From Isoetes taiwanensis (taxonomy: Eukaryota; Streptophyta; Lycopodiopsida; Isoetales; Isoetaceae): DNA of 64,000 bases. The DNA is taken from positions 11,668,716 to 11,732,715 of the forward strand of contig JAJEKV010000027.1 in assembly GCA_021234155.1 (NCBI GenBank), given 5' to 3'. Below are positions 1-11,592 of the stretch, one piece after another. Below the pieces are notes generated by a model. It was not told the DNA's origin. It did not search any database and saw nothing but the letters and a program-made list of their open reading frames with translations. The position numbers and the translations under genes are program-made. How positions within the stretch are numbered: position 1 is the stretch's first letter; every line of letters starts with the position of its first letter.

Positions 1-403
1 CAGAATTGCCATATCCGCTTGTTTTTCAAAGCTATCAATCTTCTGAAAGTGTTTGGATTCACCATCTGCAGCAAAGAGTGGATTTTAAAAGAGAAGCAAG
101 AGGTACAGCAAGTAAATGTAGGGAGCAGCTTACATGAAAGACCAACATCTGCAACTGCAACTAGCAATGGAGCCGATGAGATGATTAACGAGCCTAGCCG
201 AATCACTATGAAAAATATGGTCCTTACTGCTCTTCTCAGACTTTCAAGGGTTCCTCGTTCGGAGCCCATATTTCCCCTGTAGATATGGATCCGACCTTTA
301 TAAACTGGCCGAAAACTATGAATGAGATTTTCTTCAAGAAAATGCAGCACCACCTAGCCGGCATCATGAATCCATAGCCTCAGGCGTACTGTTAGAAAGG
401 AAA

Positions 404-595
404 ATCTTCGGTCTGCCCTGCCAGTTACTGGGTTGGAGCATCTTGGATCCAGAATGCAGGTGACCGAGAGTTTACAGCGAATAGCAGGTTTGGAGCAGTC
501 ATCAGCATATCCTAGGTATATTTTAGCATATACCTAGGATATGCCATAAACCCACATAAACAAGGGTTTGCCCCCCTAGGGGCAACCCAAAAATC
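404..595 (+). repeat. Dispersed ~190-bp repeat, copy A
   Basis: This stretch aligns along its length with 22312-22500 in the same orientation. Shared blocks include CTTCGGTCTGCCCTG near the start, GGTTGGAGCA, the AGCATATAC..AGGATATGCCA segment and a closing AAGGGTTT..CCCCCTAGGGGCAA block. The closing block contains the palindrome CCCCTAGGGG. The two copies differ by small indels and substitutions. No coding potential or flanking duplication is visible, so the element type is unknown. It could be a piece of an LTR or a MITE. Confidence 0.7.
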
Positions 596-664
596 ATGAG
601 CAAACATAATCTTATCTTATACAAGAATTTAGCACTGGCGAAGCCAGCGCCCTGTGCACCCTTA

Positions 665-855
665 AAACCCCAACAAAAATGAAGGATATAAATTGATTTG
701 GCTGGCTGGAAAAACCCCAGGTGTGGTTTACATTATATACATGGATGAACAAACACAAAACTGAACATGTATTCTGGTGGCGTTTTGTAAGAATTGCACT
801 GCTGGCATCCACGACAGTGATTCATGATTAGGATCCAGATCACTATTCCTTAACA
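665..855 (-). repeat. 3' LTR of the TRIM-like element (distal end diverged)
   Basis: Starts with TGTTAAGGAATAG at 855, directly after the polypurine tract. It matches the 5' LTR until about position 680, after which similarity is lost. Either the end was replaced or the copies have diverged. No clear target duplication could be found because this end is unclear. Confidence 0.65.
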
Positions 856-1405
856 CTCCCCCTTGATCTATGATCCGATCAAGTGCCTTAGGAGTCTTCT
901 TATTTAGGAGTCTTCTTATTTGCTCCCCTTGCTCTGCAATTCCTTCTTCTCAATTGCATCTTGCTTTGGGACGTCTTCCTAAGCACAAGGCTCTTGTGGG
1001 CTTCTTCCAGTTTCATTCTTGAAACCAGGCTACTCAAGGAAAACAAATGAAGAAATAGTGAAATGCTCAGCAATTTATTTACCTCTAAGATCTCCTTTGC
1101 TCTCTGCGTCAGATTCGTGGGCATCTGTATGCTTTTTTCTAAGCAAATTACCCAACATATTTTGCAGATACAATGGAGATTCCGCCATCTGCAATCCCAG
1201 CATGCATGTAGGCATCTAGGTCTTCTATATATGGATTTGGAATGAAATGAAAAAGAAAATAATACCTTCAATTTCTTCAATTCTAATCTGGAGCTCTTCG
1301 TCTTCATTGTCTATGCACTACTCTCCTTCATAACAAGTCCCAGGGCTGTTCTACAGCAGCCATGAATCCTTCAGATGTTCTAAGCCATCTCTGGCTTCGA
1401 TACCA

Positions 1406-1596
1406 TGATAAAGTACAGAAATAAAGAAGATGAATTGATCTGGCTGGCTGGGAAAACCTTAGCCATGGTTTACATTATATAGATGGATGAATAGACACAA
1501 ATTTGAACAGGCATTTGGGTGGAATTTCATAAGGATTGCTTTGCTGCATCCACTACAGTGATCCATGATTAGGATCCAGATCACTATTCCTCAACA
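1406..1596 (-). repeat. 5' LTR of the TRIM-like element
   Basis: Starts with TGTTGAGG at 1596 and ends TATCA at 1406, immediately before the primer-binding site. It aligns with 665-855 through shared blocks such as GTGATCTGGATCCTAATCAT. This LTR should hold the element's promoter, but I cannot place it. Confidence 0.75.
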
Positions 1597-2621
1597 GTCA
1601 AGCCCAAATATGAGGTTTGGAGATTTCACTCAATTCCAGTCCAACTGCCTATTTGTGCACTTCATTGCCGTCCAAGATATAAACACTTAACATACAATTC
1701 CCTAAAAGATTTCAAACGCACATTTGTCTGCCTTTGGAGACCTTTGCTTGTTTACTTTGATTTTAATTGAAAGATTGGTCATTCTAATTGATGGGAGCTA
1801 GCTTACTAAAGCATTTGAATTTTCATTATTTGTTGAGCATATAAACTAATTGCTAATGGAGAATATACCCTTAAGCTTTAAGGGTATAACATGATGTGAT
1901 TGGCAAGGTTTTTGAGAATGGCTTGCATGGTATAGTATTTCCAATGAAGAATAAAAAGTAAGGACGAAATACTTGGAAATTATGGTTATTTTATGACTGA
2001 TGCTATGTATGGGTGTATTGTTGTTAGTATTGGTGATATATGAAAGGTACATACACCATGATATACTCACCACTATATTTGGGAAAATCCTAAAATTTAA
2101 GTAGACAATGCATTATATATTTATGTTGACGGGCTTCTACACGAGAAGATTATAAACTATAATAATAATGCCTTGGCAATTGTTGTGTAGGCCTTTTCTA
2201 TACAAAAGCCAACTATTGCACGGTTTTTCAGACTCTTCTAATAGCAATGCATCAATTTTCATGTATTACAAAAACCTTGGGTATACCTTTGTACCTAAAA
2301 CGTAAATCAAAAGTCAATTTAAATGGAACGAAGTTTAAGCAAATATAGGGCCATCTGAGTCATTCATACTTTTCTCCAATGACAAATGCAAATATTGATG
2401 TGATTCAAAAATGAAGGAGAAGTTATAACACTTAATGTGCAAACAGTGATGCATGCAAACTTTCGCAAGCACGAGCAGATTTGATCTTCAAACTGACCGG
2501 ATTCAATTAGCAACTCTGATCATGAAACTCATCCTATGCAGTGCTTTTAAAACGACTTATATTTGTCTAATTTGGAATCGACTTATATTTGTCTAATTTG
2601 GAATCGGTGACATATGATTTA
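1597..2621. other. Intergenic, no gene recognised
   Basis: AT-rich DNA with only short open frames that resemble no family. It holds a perfect two-copy tandem duplication of 26 bp at 2553-2604 (unit CGACTTATATTTGTCTAATT plus six bases). Nothing else is supported. Confidence 0.6.
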
Positions 2622-3028
2622 GGGGCTTTTCACATGACTAGTGTGTCTTATATTTTAAGGCATACTATTGGTCCATGTCAACATTTAAGAACAACTGGTT
2701 TTCACACGGAACCATATAAGACATGTCTCATTTAGGTTCGGTAAGGGCAATGGAGTCTTATTTTATACCGGGGGACTTCCCCCGCCATAAAATAAGACAC
2801 CACTTATTATATTCTATTTTATTCTATTGACCAATCATATTCAAAATAAAAGGTGGCCTTATTTTGTGATGGTTTTCACACTAGTATTTGTTAGTGTCTC
2901 ATTTACATAAGACACCCTGTAGTGTGAAAACAACTTATATTTGTGTCTTATTTTTTGCTTTGGAGTCACAAATGATGTCTTATATGAAATGGGACAGCCA
3001 TATTATAAGACATCGTGTGAAAAGGTCC
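2622..3028. mobile_element. Tourist-like (PIF/Harbinger) MITE
   Basis: The left end GGGGCTTTTCACATGA and the right end, read in reverse complement as GGACCTTTTCACACGA, form an imperfect 16-bp terminal inverted repeat. The element is bordered by TTA on both sides (2619-2621 and 3029-3031), the usual TWA target duplication of PIF/Harbinger elements. It is 407 bp and non-coding. Sub-repeats of the ATAAGACA type occur throughout. An inner inverted repeat at about 2872-2934 (GTTTTCACACTA with TAGTGTGAAAAC) suggests a nested or duplicated end. Confidence 0.75.
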
Positions 3029-6000
3029 TTACCTGGTTCTTTAGGCTCTTCTACAATTGCTCTGGTTTCTAAGCTTTTTTTGTAGTGTGTATACTTTAGG
3101 TTTTTACTTACTGCAATGTGAAGATCGCATAGCACCAGACTTCATAAGTAGCTCCAGTAATATTCATGTCCAATACAACACATATTAGATGGCTTTATAA
3201 AGTGTGTAGATCCATAACCTACCAATACATACTAATGGAAGGTTAGAAAAAGAAAGGAAACCAATAAGATCACATATGGTGCATTTGATATCGCACCCAT
3301 GCATTTTGAGCATCACATAGGACAATGAATCCCATTAGCACAGAAAATTCAGACAGAATGATCTCATGCAACCTCATGCTGCAAACTTGCCATGATAATT
3401 GCAGCTGTTGCCCAAATTTGTAAAAGGATATGAGAATATGTTACTGAACTTTAATACAACCTATCAATATTTGTTGAAAGGAAGCTGGAAAATAGAAAGA
3501 AAAACAAACTCAGATCATTAATGAGTTGCAAAACATGGAAGGTTGAAAGTGCAAGAAAAGTAGGAACTTGTACAGTCAGTGACGGCACAACTTGCTATAC
3601 AATAGTTCTTCAAGAAACTGCAGAAATTTGGCTCTTTCTTCACAAGATTTAGAAAATAATAGCTATTTGAACACTCTTGATAGTTGGCTTACCTCTGATC
3701 CTCTTTCACTGTCACTTTGACCATAATGCAGTGTCTTCAGTTCATATCCTTCTCATCGTCTTCTTTATTTCGTCAATTGAATTTCGTGCAAAATGAAAAC
3801 CCATCATCATGTAATGTAGAACATAAAAAACTACTTCAAAAACAGATATTGAATGAACAGAAGACTCTTTTTGGATGAAGAAGAGTAAATGGAATCACTC
3901 CTTCCGGGGATTGTCACTAAGAAAAAGCAAATCAGACAAATTAAGACTTGGTGTCCTGCTTCTTTGCAAGGCTAGTCTTGCAAAAAAAAACTCTACCTGA
4001 AGCAATTTTGCCCTAAACTAGATGGTACGGGATTCTAGCCTTGATTCCGCCCAAGAACATCATAAACATTTTGTTTACAGCGCCAGAAGATTTGATAGGC
4101 CTTAGAAATCTTATGCACTGCATGTAACAACATAAATAAAAGCAAATTGATGAAGGCGAAGAAAAAGGAGCACGATGGCTTTTCATGCAATTGGACCCAA
4201 GCTCAAAAATAGTCCTACATAAAATTCGAAGCGATAAGAGGCAAGAAAAAGAGGATTCTCTGAAATATTCTATTGATGTTACGGCTTCTCCATGCCGCAG
4301 TTGGAGCTTGAAGAGAGTAGGGTCTTTTGCCGGAAAAAAAAAATTGTCGCCGGAAATAGCATTCCAAAACACATAGATAATTCCAAAAAGTTTTTTTTTT
4401 TCTAGTAATCTTATATTTAGTTAGATTATAATGTTTTAGTGAAGTAATGGACCACGCCCTAATTTGAACGGTCTGGATTGATCTACCCAACAGTGCAGAT
4501 GATACCATGTGACAATAGGTAGACCGTGCACAATGTTTTTGGCCGAACGGCAAGTAGATGGCTAGATCGTGCATCGAAGATTTCATCAGTCTCTTCATCT
4601 AAACATAAACATAAGGAATAAATGACATTTAATGTTTAGGTTTGCTTCCTATGCAGCATCTTCGACGTACCTGTAATTCTTCTGCAGCACCTTTGATCTA
4701 CTGGAACTGCTTTGAATTTCAGATCGATGACTTTATACATGCGAAAATTTCTCTAAGACCTATCCCTGATCGCTGAGTTCTAGAATGCTCCAATCGCTGA
4801 GTTCTAGAATGCTCCCGCAACTTTGAGCTCACATGACCTCGGTCTCTGTGGAAGAAGCTAAGATAGGGATTTGATGGCTAAGGACCGGTTTCTTGCCGTG
4901 AAAAAAGGGGTTAACAAATTTGCTGCCACTTCAAGAGCTTCGCAAATTTCCCTTGCAGGTTTTAGCAAGACCACAGTTATGAATATTTTCTTTATTCTCT
5001 CGATTTCCTTTGAGCTTTGCCGTGAACTCAAGTGTTATATTCAACCCTGCAGGGCGCACATTAAGGGGCGACTGTTGGTCTGAGCTCATAACATTCGGTG
5101 AACTGCCCCTGAATGTTTAGCCGTCTAGAAGAATCCTGCTAAGGATTGAGTTAAGCTCACATATTCAGGTTCAAATTAAGGCTCCACGCCTCATCTTTGC
5201 TTTCTTTTCACCACAATAATCTAAAGTGCTTTCGTAACTGTTTTGCCATTTGAAATTATTTGGCTACATATCTCACCATTCTTATTTCCAGGTTCTTTTT
5301 CCATCACGATTTGTTGCACCTTTGTTAGCGTGAGAAAAACCCCAACAAATTGATGTGCTTCTAAGCTTTGGAGAACTGGCATCTGATGTGCAACGGCAAA
5401 GCTAGAAATGTTCTAAGGTAATAATCATTTCCGTCTGTATCATTCTGCTATGGAATGACATTTTCGAAACTTCTAGGATCCAACAAAGGTACTATATTTT
5501 CGATCCCAGCTATGGCCAAACACCTCTGACAAAGCCAAAGTAAGCTATGCCTCTTCTTACAGTAAACTGAGCAAATTGGTTGTCTATCATAGCCAAAGTA
5601 CCAACAAAAGGGGGCAGAACACCGAGCAAATTGGTTGTCTGCTATAGCCAAAGCACCAAGAAAAAGTGACAGCCCACGATATTCTCTCTAACCCTATCGG
5701 TCTTTTTCTTGGCCCTATTTTGAGCTCGAAAATAAAGCGAATGTAGTCGCATCTGTTTGTCTGATCTATAGCTACAAAATGCTTGATAGAGTAGAGGGCA
5801 AAAAGGTGTCCATCAGAATTCATGGCACATTAGCAACAGATTTGGCAATAAGACTTGCTCTCAGGTATGTTTCTGCACATATCCATGTTACATGCTTCGT
5901 GTCCTAGAGTTTTCAGCTTCAGAAGCAGTATCTTAAACTTTTCACATAGTTAATGGGTGTTGGCTTTGGCTTTGTGTTCAGAGGAAGCAAAGGATGGGTT

Positions 6001-7312
6001 AGAAGATCCTGAATAGCTATAGTGTCCATGAAGGGTAGAAGGCAACAAGCTGTAAGTATTTTCAACATTCCCTGTTCAAGTGGACATAAATTGACATTTG
6101 TTTAATTCATAGTTGATCTGTATTTATTTTGTTGTTACAAGATATAGACACAATGGAGGGAAACACGTGGACATAGAACAACTATACAATCTATGATTCT
6201 AGGTAGTGTCGATTGAAAGTAGAAGGCAGCTGCCAGTAGTTTCAACATTCCCAATCAATCATCTGCTAGAACACCAGCTACACATGATCTTATAAGCTTA
6301 GCATGAAAGTGGATTCTACTTTTTGCAACAGAGCTGCATGCAATATGAGCATTATGGCAGAAGACTATAGATTGTCTACACAATCTAATTGCAGAAATAG
6401 CAGTGCATATAGGTTGGGAGTGAAAGCTATCCAAATGCTCGGCAGTTGTGCCTTCTAAGGAGGTAATCGTTGATGAATGTTTCTGGTATTTGATCACAGA
6501 GTTGTTTTAGTGTAGTTTGTATGATATAATTGAGAGCCAAGGAAGGCTTTGTGAAAAGAAGCAGTTTTGCTCATTTGATATTCGGCCAGGATTGTACCTA
6601 TATTCATTCTACTGGTGGTGTTCACTGCGATCTTAAATCTGGAATGATCACAGCGATCTTAAATCTGGAATAATCATAGTAGGAGGAAAATATTATGATG
6701 TTAAGGAGGTAAATTTTGGAATTTCAATTCTTTTTTCTGGTCTTACGAGGCATAGCTCATCCCTAGAACCAATACAAGTGTTAACGTTAACATATCAGCT
6801 TATAATAATAGGCCAATGCATAGCCTGTTTCGAAACAATAGTTTTGGTCTAGCATAGGGTTATTTTTTCATAAAGCATTTACGCACGTTTTACTATTTTA
6901 AGTGCTATTATAAAATGCTCATGATTTAATATGTCTATTAACAGTACATGTCAATGTTGTTACCTATGAATGATCTTTAAAATCAAATCAACTTACATTA
7001 AGATTTTATGTTAGATTCATCATTCTGAAATGGTGGAGAATAAGTAATTAACGTTTCATCATTCTCAAATAATAAAGAAGAATGAAACAATTATGTGAAA
7101 ATGAACATGTCCATTGAAGAATGAAACAATTATGTGAAAATGAACATGTCCATTGTCTGGCATATAGTGATTTGAAGTCTATTTGTATTGTTCAAGATAC
7201 AATGGTTTAAAACAAACATGATATTAGTCGATCGTTTACAACAACCTTATAGCCCAAGAATGCTAAGTTGTCTCATTTTACAATGTAGCCTTATCACATT
7301 ACGACTTCCAAC
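3029..7312. other. Long intergenic stretch with decayed sequence
   Basis: No gene family is recognisable on either strand. The stretch holds several two-copy tandem duplications: 24 bp near 4771-4815 (CGCTGAGTTCTAGAATGCTC), about 80 bp around 5570-5660 (TTGGTTGTCT..AGCCAAAG), a ~28-bp unit at 6645-6675 and a perfect 39-bp unit at 7077-7154. Short open frames at 4013-4372 and 6255-6497 lack recognisable motifs and are probably chance. Confidence 0.5.
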
Positions 7313-10193
7313 TTGTGCCCAGCAACGCTGGGCACCTTAACTAGTTTGGTAGAAGATTTGCCTAACAGCATAACTGCAGAAGAGCACAAAGTTTGTCGTG
7401 GTTGTATGCTTGGGAAGCAAACTAGACAGGATTTTAAGCCCAGGTTTGCCAAAACTTTGGGACTTTTGAATTTGGTATATACAGATTTGTGCGGACCGAT
7501 GCGTGTTCAGAGTATGAGTGGCAAGACATATTTCATCACATTTATTGATGATTTTTCCCGGAGAACAAAATGTTATTTTTTGAAATCGAAGGATCAAGCA
7601 TTCCAGGCATTCCAATTGTATCTAGCAGAAGCTGAACGAGAGACGCTAGGAAGTTGAAACGCTTGCGCTCGGATTCAGGGGGAGAATATATGTCTGGGCC
7701 ATTCATGCAGTTTTGTCGTGAGAAAGGGATTAGACGTCAATTTACGTGCAGATATACGCCGCAGCAGAATGGGATCGCGGAGAGAAAAAACAGGACACTT
7801 AATGGCATCGCGGAGAGAAAAAACAGGACACTTATGAACGCGGTATGTTAAAACATGCAGGGTTGCCTAACTATCTCTGGGCAGAAGCGGTTCAGGCTGC
7901 ATGTTACATTCAAAATAAATTGCCGTCTGCTAGTATCCAAGGAAGAATTCCTGAAGAGGTATGGTCTGGTAGAAAACAATCTGTAAAGAGACTGCGTGCA
8001 TATGGTTGTTTAGGGTATATGCATGTGCCAGAAGAGTTGCGGTCTAAACTAGATGATCGTAGCATAGAAACATATTTGGTTGGGTATGAGGACCAAGGAT
8101 ACAGACTATATGATCCTAAAACCAGAAAAATTTATATAAGTCGGGATGTGGTTTTTGACGAGACTAAATTTTATAAAGATAAAGTGATGTGTCAGAAGAA
8201 AAAGAGAAAGTGCAGCCCTGGGCACCAGAGGGATGGTTTGACGATGAAGATGATGATGAAAATGAAACAGGAATTCAAGTACAAGATGGAGGTATGGAAA
8301 GCCCTATAGAAATAGGAAGTAGTGACACAGAAGAACATGTAGTAGAAGAGGGAGAGAATGGTATAGAAGATATTACTGTGGAAGAACAACAGCCAGTAGA
8401 AGAAATTCAAGTTTATGGCCGCAAAACTGATGCAGAAAGGCTGAAACAAGAAGCTCCCATTGATATATCGAAGTATGGAAGAGATGAGCATGGGAGGAGC
8501 ACTCGTGAGCGCAGACTTCCAAAGAAATTTGAAGCCTATGAACTTGGAAGAAGCACGCAGGAGCAACGGCCAGCAATGCTGTGTGTTAAAGAACCTGAAA
8601 CTTATGATGAAGCTGTCAATTCTCCTAATGCAGACAAGTGGAGAAAAGCCATGCAAGAAGAACTCGAGTCGTTCAAGCAGACAGGTACCTATGATCTCAC
8701 ACCTAGGCCAAAAGGTAAAAATGTGGTAGGATGTAAATGGATCTTTAAAATAAAAAAGGGAGCTGATGGAAACATTGAAAGATATAAAGCTAGATTGGTG
8801 GCTCGAGGATTTACTCAAGAAGCTGGTAAAGATTATCATGACACCTTTTTCCCTATTGTTAAACTAACAAGTTTGCGGGCTTTGATTGCTATAGCAGTTG
8901 AGCATGATTTAGAGCTCGACCATATGGATGTAAAAACGGCTTTTCTCAATGGGGATTTAGAAGAGGAGATTTATATGGAGCAACCAGTCGGATTTGAGGT
9001 GCAAGGAAATAAGGTCTGCAAATTGAAAAAGGCAGTGTATGGGCTTAGGCAAGCAGCTAGACAAAGGGTAATGCGTATGCATGAATAGCTTTTACATATC
9101 GCTCCTTGGGGTTTGAAAAGTTGCAAAGTGAAGGTAATCTCTACATTAAAAGGGTAGATGATAAATTTTGCATCATAGCATTGTATGTAGATGATTGTGT
9201 TATGAGTGCTAGTGACACAGAAAGTTTATGGATGAGTGCAAAAATGTGTTGAGAGCTAGATTTCAGATGAGTGATCTTGGTAAACTAAAAAAACTTTTGG
9301 GCATGGAGGTTTATAGAGATAGACAAACTGGAGAATTGGCTTTAACACAAGTGTAGTATATTAAGAAGATGTTGGATACTTTTTCTATGGGTGAATGTAA
9401 ACCAGTGCCGACTCCTCTTGTTAGTAAGAGAATTTCTGGAGATTTGTCTCCGATGACTGAGGAGGAGAAAAAGAAAATGCAAGGAATACCATATAGGGGA
9501 CTTATCGGAAGTTTGCTTTACGTGGCAAATGCCACGAGACCGGATATTGCATTTGGTGTAAATTTGTTGAGTAGATATTTGAATAACCCAGGATGGGAAC
9601 ATTGGGTTGCTGCTAAGCGTATTCTTAGGTACTTGAAAGGTACGATGCACCATGGTATTTGCTACGCTAAAAGCTTTGACAGTAATCCTAAAGCAGTTGG
9701 CTATGCAGAATTGACTGGTTATACAGATGCGGATTGGGCGAGAGACCTTGATGAACGAAAGTCCACAACAGGATACTTGTGTAAACTTAATGGTGCAGTG
9801 ATTTCTTGGTGTAGCAAAAAGCAAAATTGTGCGGCTATGTCGAGTGCTGAGTCGGAGTACGTGTCTGCCTCCTTGGCAAGCAGAGAAATAATTTGGTTGA
9901 GGCGATTATTGCAGGAATTGGGAGAGAAACAGAACTGCCCAACAAAGTTGTATTGTGACAATAAAAGTTGCATAGCAATTGCTAAAAATCCAGTGTTGCA
10001 CTCAAGAACAAAGCAATTGATCTGCATTATCATTTTATAAGGGAGAAAGTAGTAGCAGGCGAAGTTGATTTGCAATATATTCCTACTGCTAAACAAGAAG
10101 CAGACATATTAACAAAAGCATTGGCCGAAAGTAAGAATGGATATTTTCGAGATGCCATAGGTATTAAAATGATAAATGCTGGCTGAGGGGGAG
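7313..10193 (+). pseudogene. Ty1/copia retrotransposon pol (integrase, reverse transcriptase, RNase H), frameshifted
   Basis: Domains appear in the copia order. At 7313-7650 lie a GAG-pre-integrase zinc segment (CRGCMLGKQTRQDF) and the integrase start (VYTDLCGPM, FIDDFSR). From 7654 come RSDSGGEYMS and YTPQQNGIAERKNRTL, then the integrase C-terminus to about 8180. The reverse transcriptase begins near 8560 (ARLVARGFTQ, DVKTAFLNGDLEEEIYMEQP) and its YVDD box is at 9184-9195. RNase H spans 9700-10110 (YTDADWARD, SAESEYVSAS, YCDNKSCIAIAKNP). Frame breaks near 7655, 7850, 8190, 9090 and 10015, and stops near 9250 and 9355, make it non-functional. An in-frame 33-bp duplication repeats NGIAERKNRTL at 7768-7833. 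Gag and the 5' LTR are missing, so the copy is 5'-truncated. Confidence 0.92.
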
Positions 10194-10790
10194 TGTTAAA
10201 AATGTTATCATCCAGCATTTAACATATTAATGACTATTGTTTGATGGTGACGTGGCATTGGAAATGTCGGTAGTTTTGAGATTAAAAAATGGGTCTGCCT
10301 GAAAATGGGACATACAGCGAGGAATACAGGCGGAAAGGAGAGGCGCCCGATGGAAGGCGAATCGAAGAAGGCAGAAGGTGGATCGCTGAGAGCAGACGGA
10401 TTTGGATCCGATCTGCAGGGAAGGTTTGCAAGCAGCACCGATATAAAGGAAGGTAGATAAATCCGAGATTTGGAGGAGGTGACAGAAAATTGGTTCTTGT
10501 GCAGGCTGCTTAGGCTCTCGGCTGCTGTGTAGGCTGATTGCAACAGAGGAGGGATTTTCTTCTTGTTGGGTTGATTGGGTCGTGATTAGCCGACTCCATG
10601 TGCAGGTGATTGCAGGTTTTGGGGTGGATCTGAACAGGTCGAATTTGTCCTGTAGGTCGAAGATTTGATGAGCTCTGGCTTTCCTAGCCGGATATAAGTG
10701 GCTGCGGTGAATCACCTGGATCTGCTGGTGTCAATAGGTTACTAGGAGGAACTCTACAAGAACCGAAGAAGGTAGGAGACTGAGAATCGA
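10194..10790 (+). repeat. 3' LTR of the 7.3-kb copia element (end approximate)
   Basis: The polypurine tract GCTGAGGGGGAG at 10182-10193 immediately precedes TGTTAAAAATG, the expected 5'-TG of a copia LTR, just after the end of the RNase H frame. I placed the end at the CA in GAATCGACA near 10790, but without a 5' LTR to compare with this is a guess. Confidence 0.6.
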
Positions 10791-10830
10791 CATTCTTGGG
10801 TTCAAATCCCAGGCTCTGTTTTTATCAATT

Positions 10831-11592
10831 GGTAGATCGTGTCGTATGAAACGTCCTCGAAAAGAAAAACTGGAAATCCACTGCACGAATGTGCCAAACC
10901 CCAAATTCCCCCCTTTCTCGACGCAGGGGCAGGGCAGGGAACATGACAAGTTTGCAACCAGTGCCTGGGGAGGGTGTTTTCTTCCTCCCCCTTGCGATCT
11001 CCCTTCTAGGCCTCGAGAGAAGCATGCACGCAAGTTCTCGAGCACTTTGGAGCCAGGGAAGGCTGCCAAAATCTAAACCCTATGGATTCAATAGGGTTTA
11101 AGCATCGAGATACCAAAACAGCTCCATTTGTTAATCCAGCCGTTAAATTGGTAGATCGTGTCATATGAAACGTCCTCGAAAAGAAAAACTGGACATCCAC
11201 TGCATGAATGTGCCAATTCCAAAATCCCCCCCTTTGTCGACGCAGGGGCAGGGCAGGGAACACGACAAGTTTGGAACCAGTGTCTGGGGAGGGTGTTTTC
11301 TTCCTCCCCCTTGGGGTCTCTCTTCAAGTCCTCGAGGAAAATCTGCACGCAAGTTCTTGAGCACTTTGGAGGCAGGGAAGGCTGCCAAAATCTAAACCCT
11401 ATGGATTCAATAGGGTTTAAGCATCGAGGCACTGAAACAGCTCCATTTGTTAATCCGGCCGTTAAAATGGTAGGTCGTGTCGTATGAAACGTCTCGAAAA
11501 GAAAAACTGGACATCCACTGCACGAATGTGCCAACTCCCAAATTCCCCCCTTTCTCGACGCAGGGACAGGGCAGGGAACACGGCAAGTTTGC
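10831..11592 (+). repeat. 319-bp tandem repeat, about 2.4 copies
   Basis: The landmark GGTAGATCGTGTCGTATGAA begins at 10831 and recurs, slightly varied, at 11150 and 11469, giving an exact 319-bp period twice. The third copy is cut off near 11592. Each full unit carries GACGCAGGGGCAGGGCAGGG, a GGGGAGGGTGTTTTCTTCC block and an inverted repeat AAACCCTAT..ATAGGGTTT near 11077-11100 and 11395-11420. Copies are roughly 90% identical by eye. Several overlapping short open frames run through the unit but none is conserved as a protein, so I treat it as non-coding satellite-like DNA. Confidence 0.9.

Larger units (their letters stand above)
665..1596 (-). mobile_element. Small non-coding LTR retrotransposon (TRIM-like, copia type)
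   Basis: Read on the minus strand, 1596-1406 is a 191-bp LTR that begins TGTTGAGGAATAGTG and ends TATCA. It is followed directly by a primer-binding site at 1405-1391 (TGGTATCGAAGCCAG), which resembles the usual initiator-tRNA-Met site of plant copia elements. The 3' end has a polypurine tract at about 867-856 (AAGGGGGAG) next to a second LTR starting at 855 with TGTTAAGGAATAGTG. About 170 bp of the two LTRs align; the distal end of the second LTR diverges, so 665 is approximate. The internal part is only ~550 bp and shows no gag or pol motif. It fits a terminal-repeat retrotransposon in miniature or an internally deleted copia element that relied on a partner for movement. Confidence 0.75.

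Noticed and set aside
8192-8839. 215-codon open frame on the minus strand
   Set aside because: It is the shadow of the copia pol frame on the plus strand, which has clear reverse transcriptase motifs.
10797-10816. GGGTTCAAATCCC resembles a tRNA B box
   Set aside because: No matching A box, cloverleaf or acceptor stem could be found around it, so neither a tRNA nor a SINE call is supported.
10846-11534. Several overlapping open frames in the 319-bp repeat on both strands
   Set aside because: They arise from the repeat's base composition, and different frames stay open in different copies.
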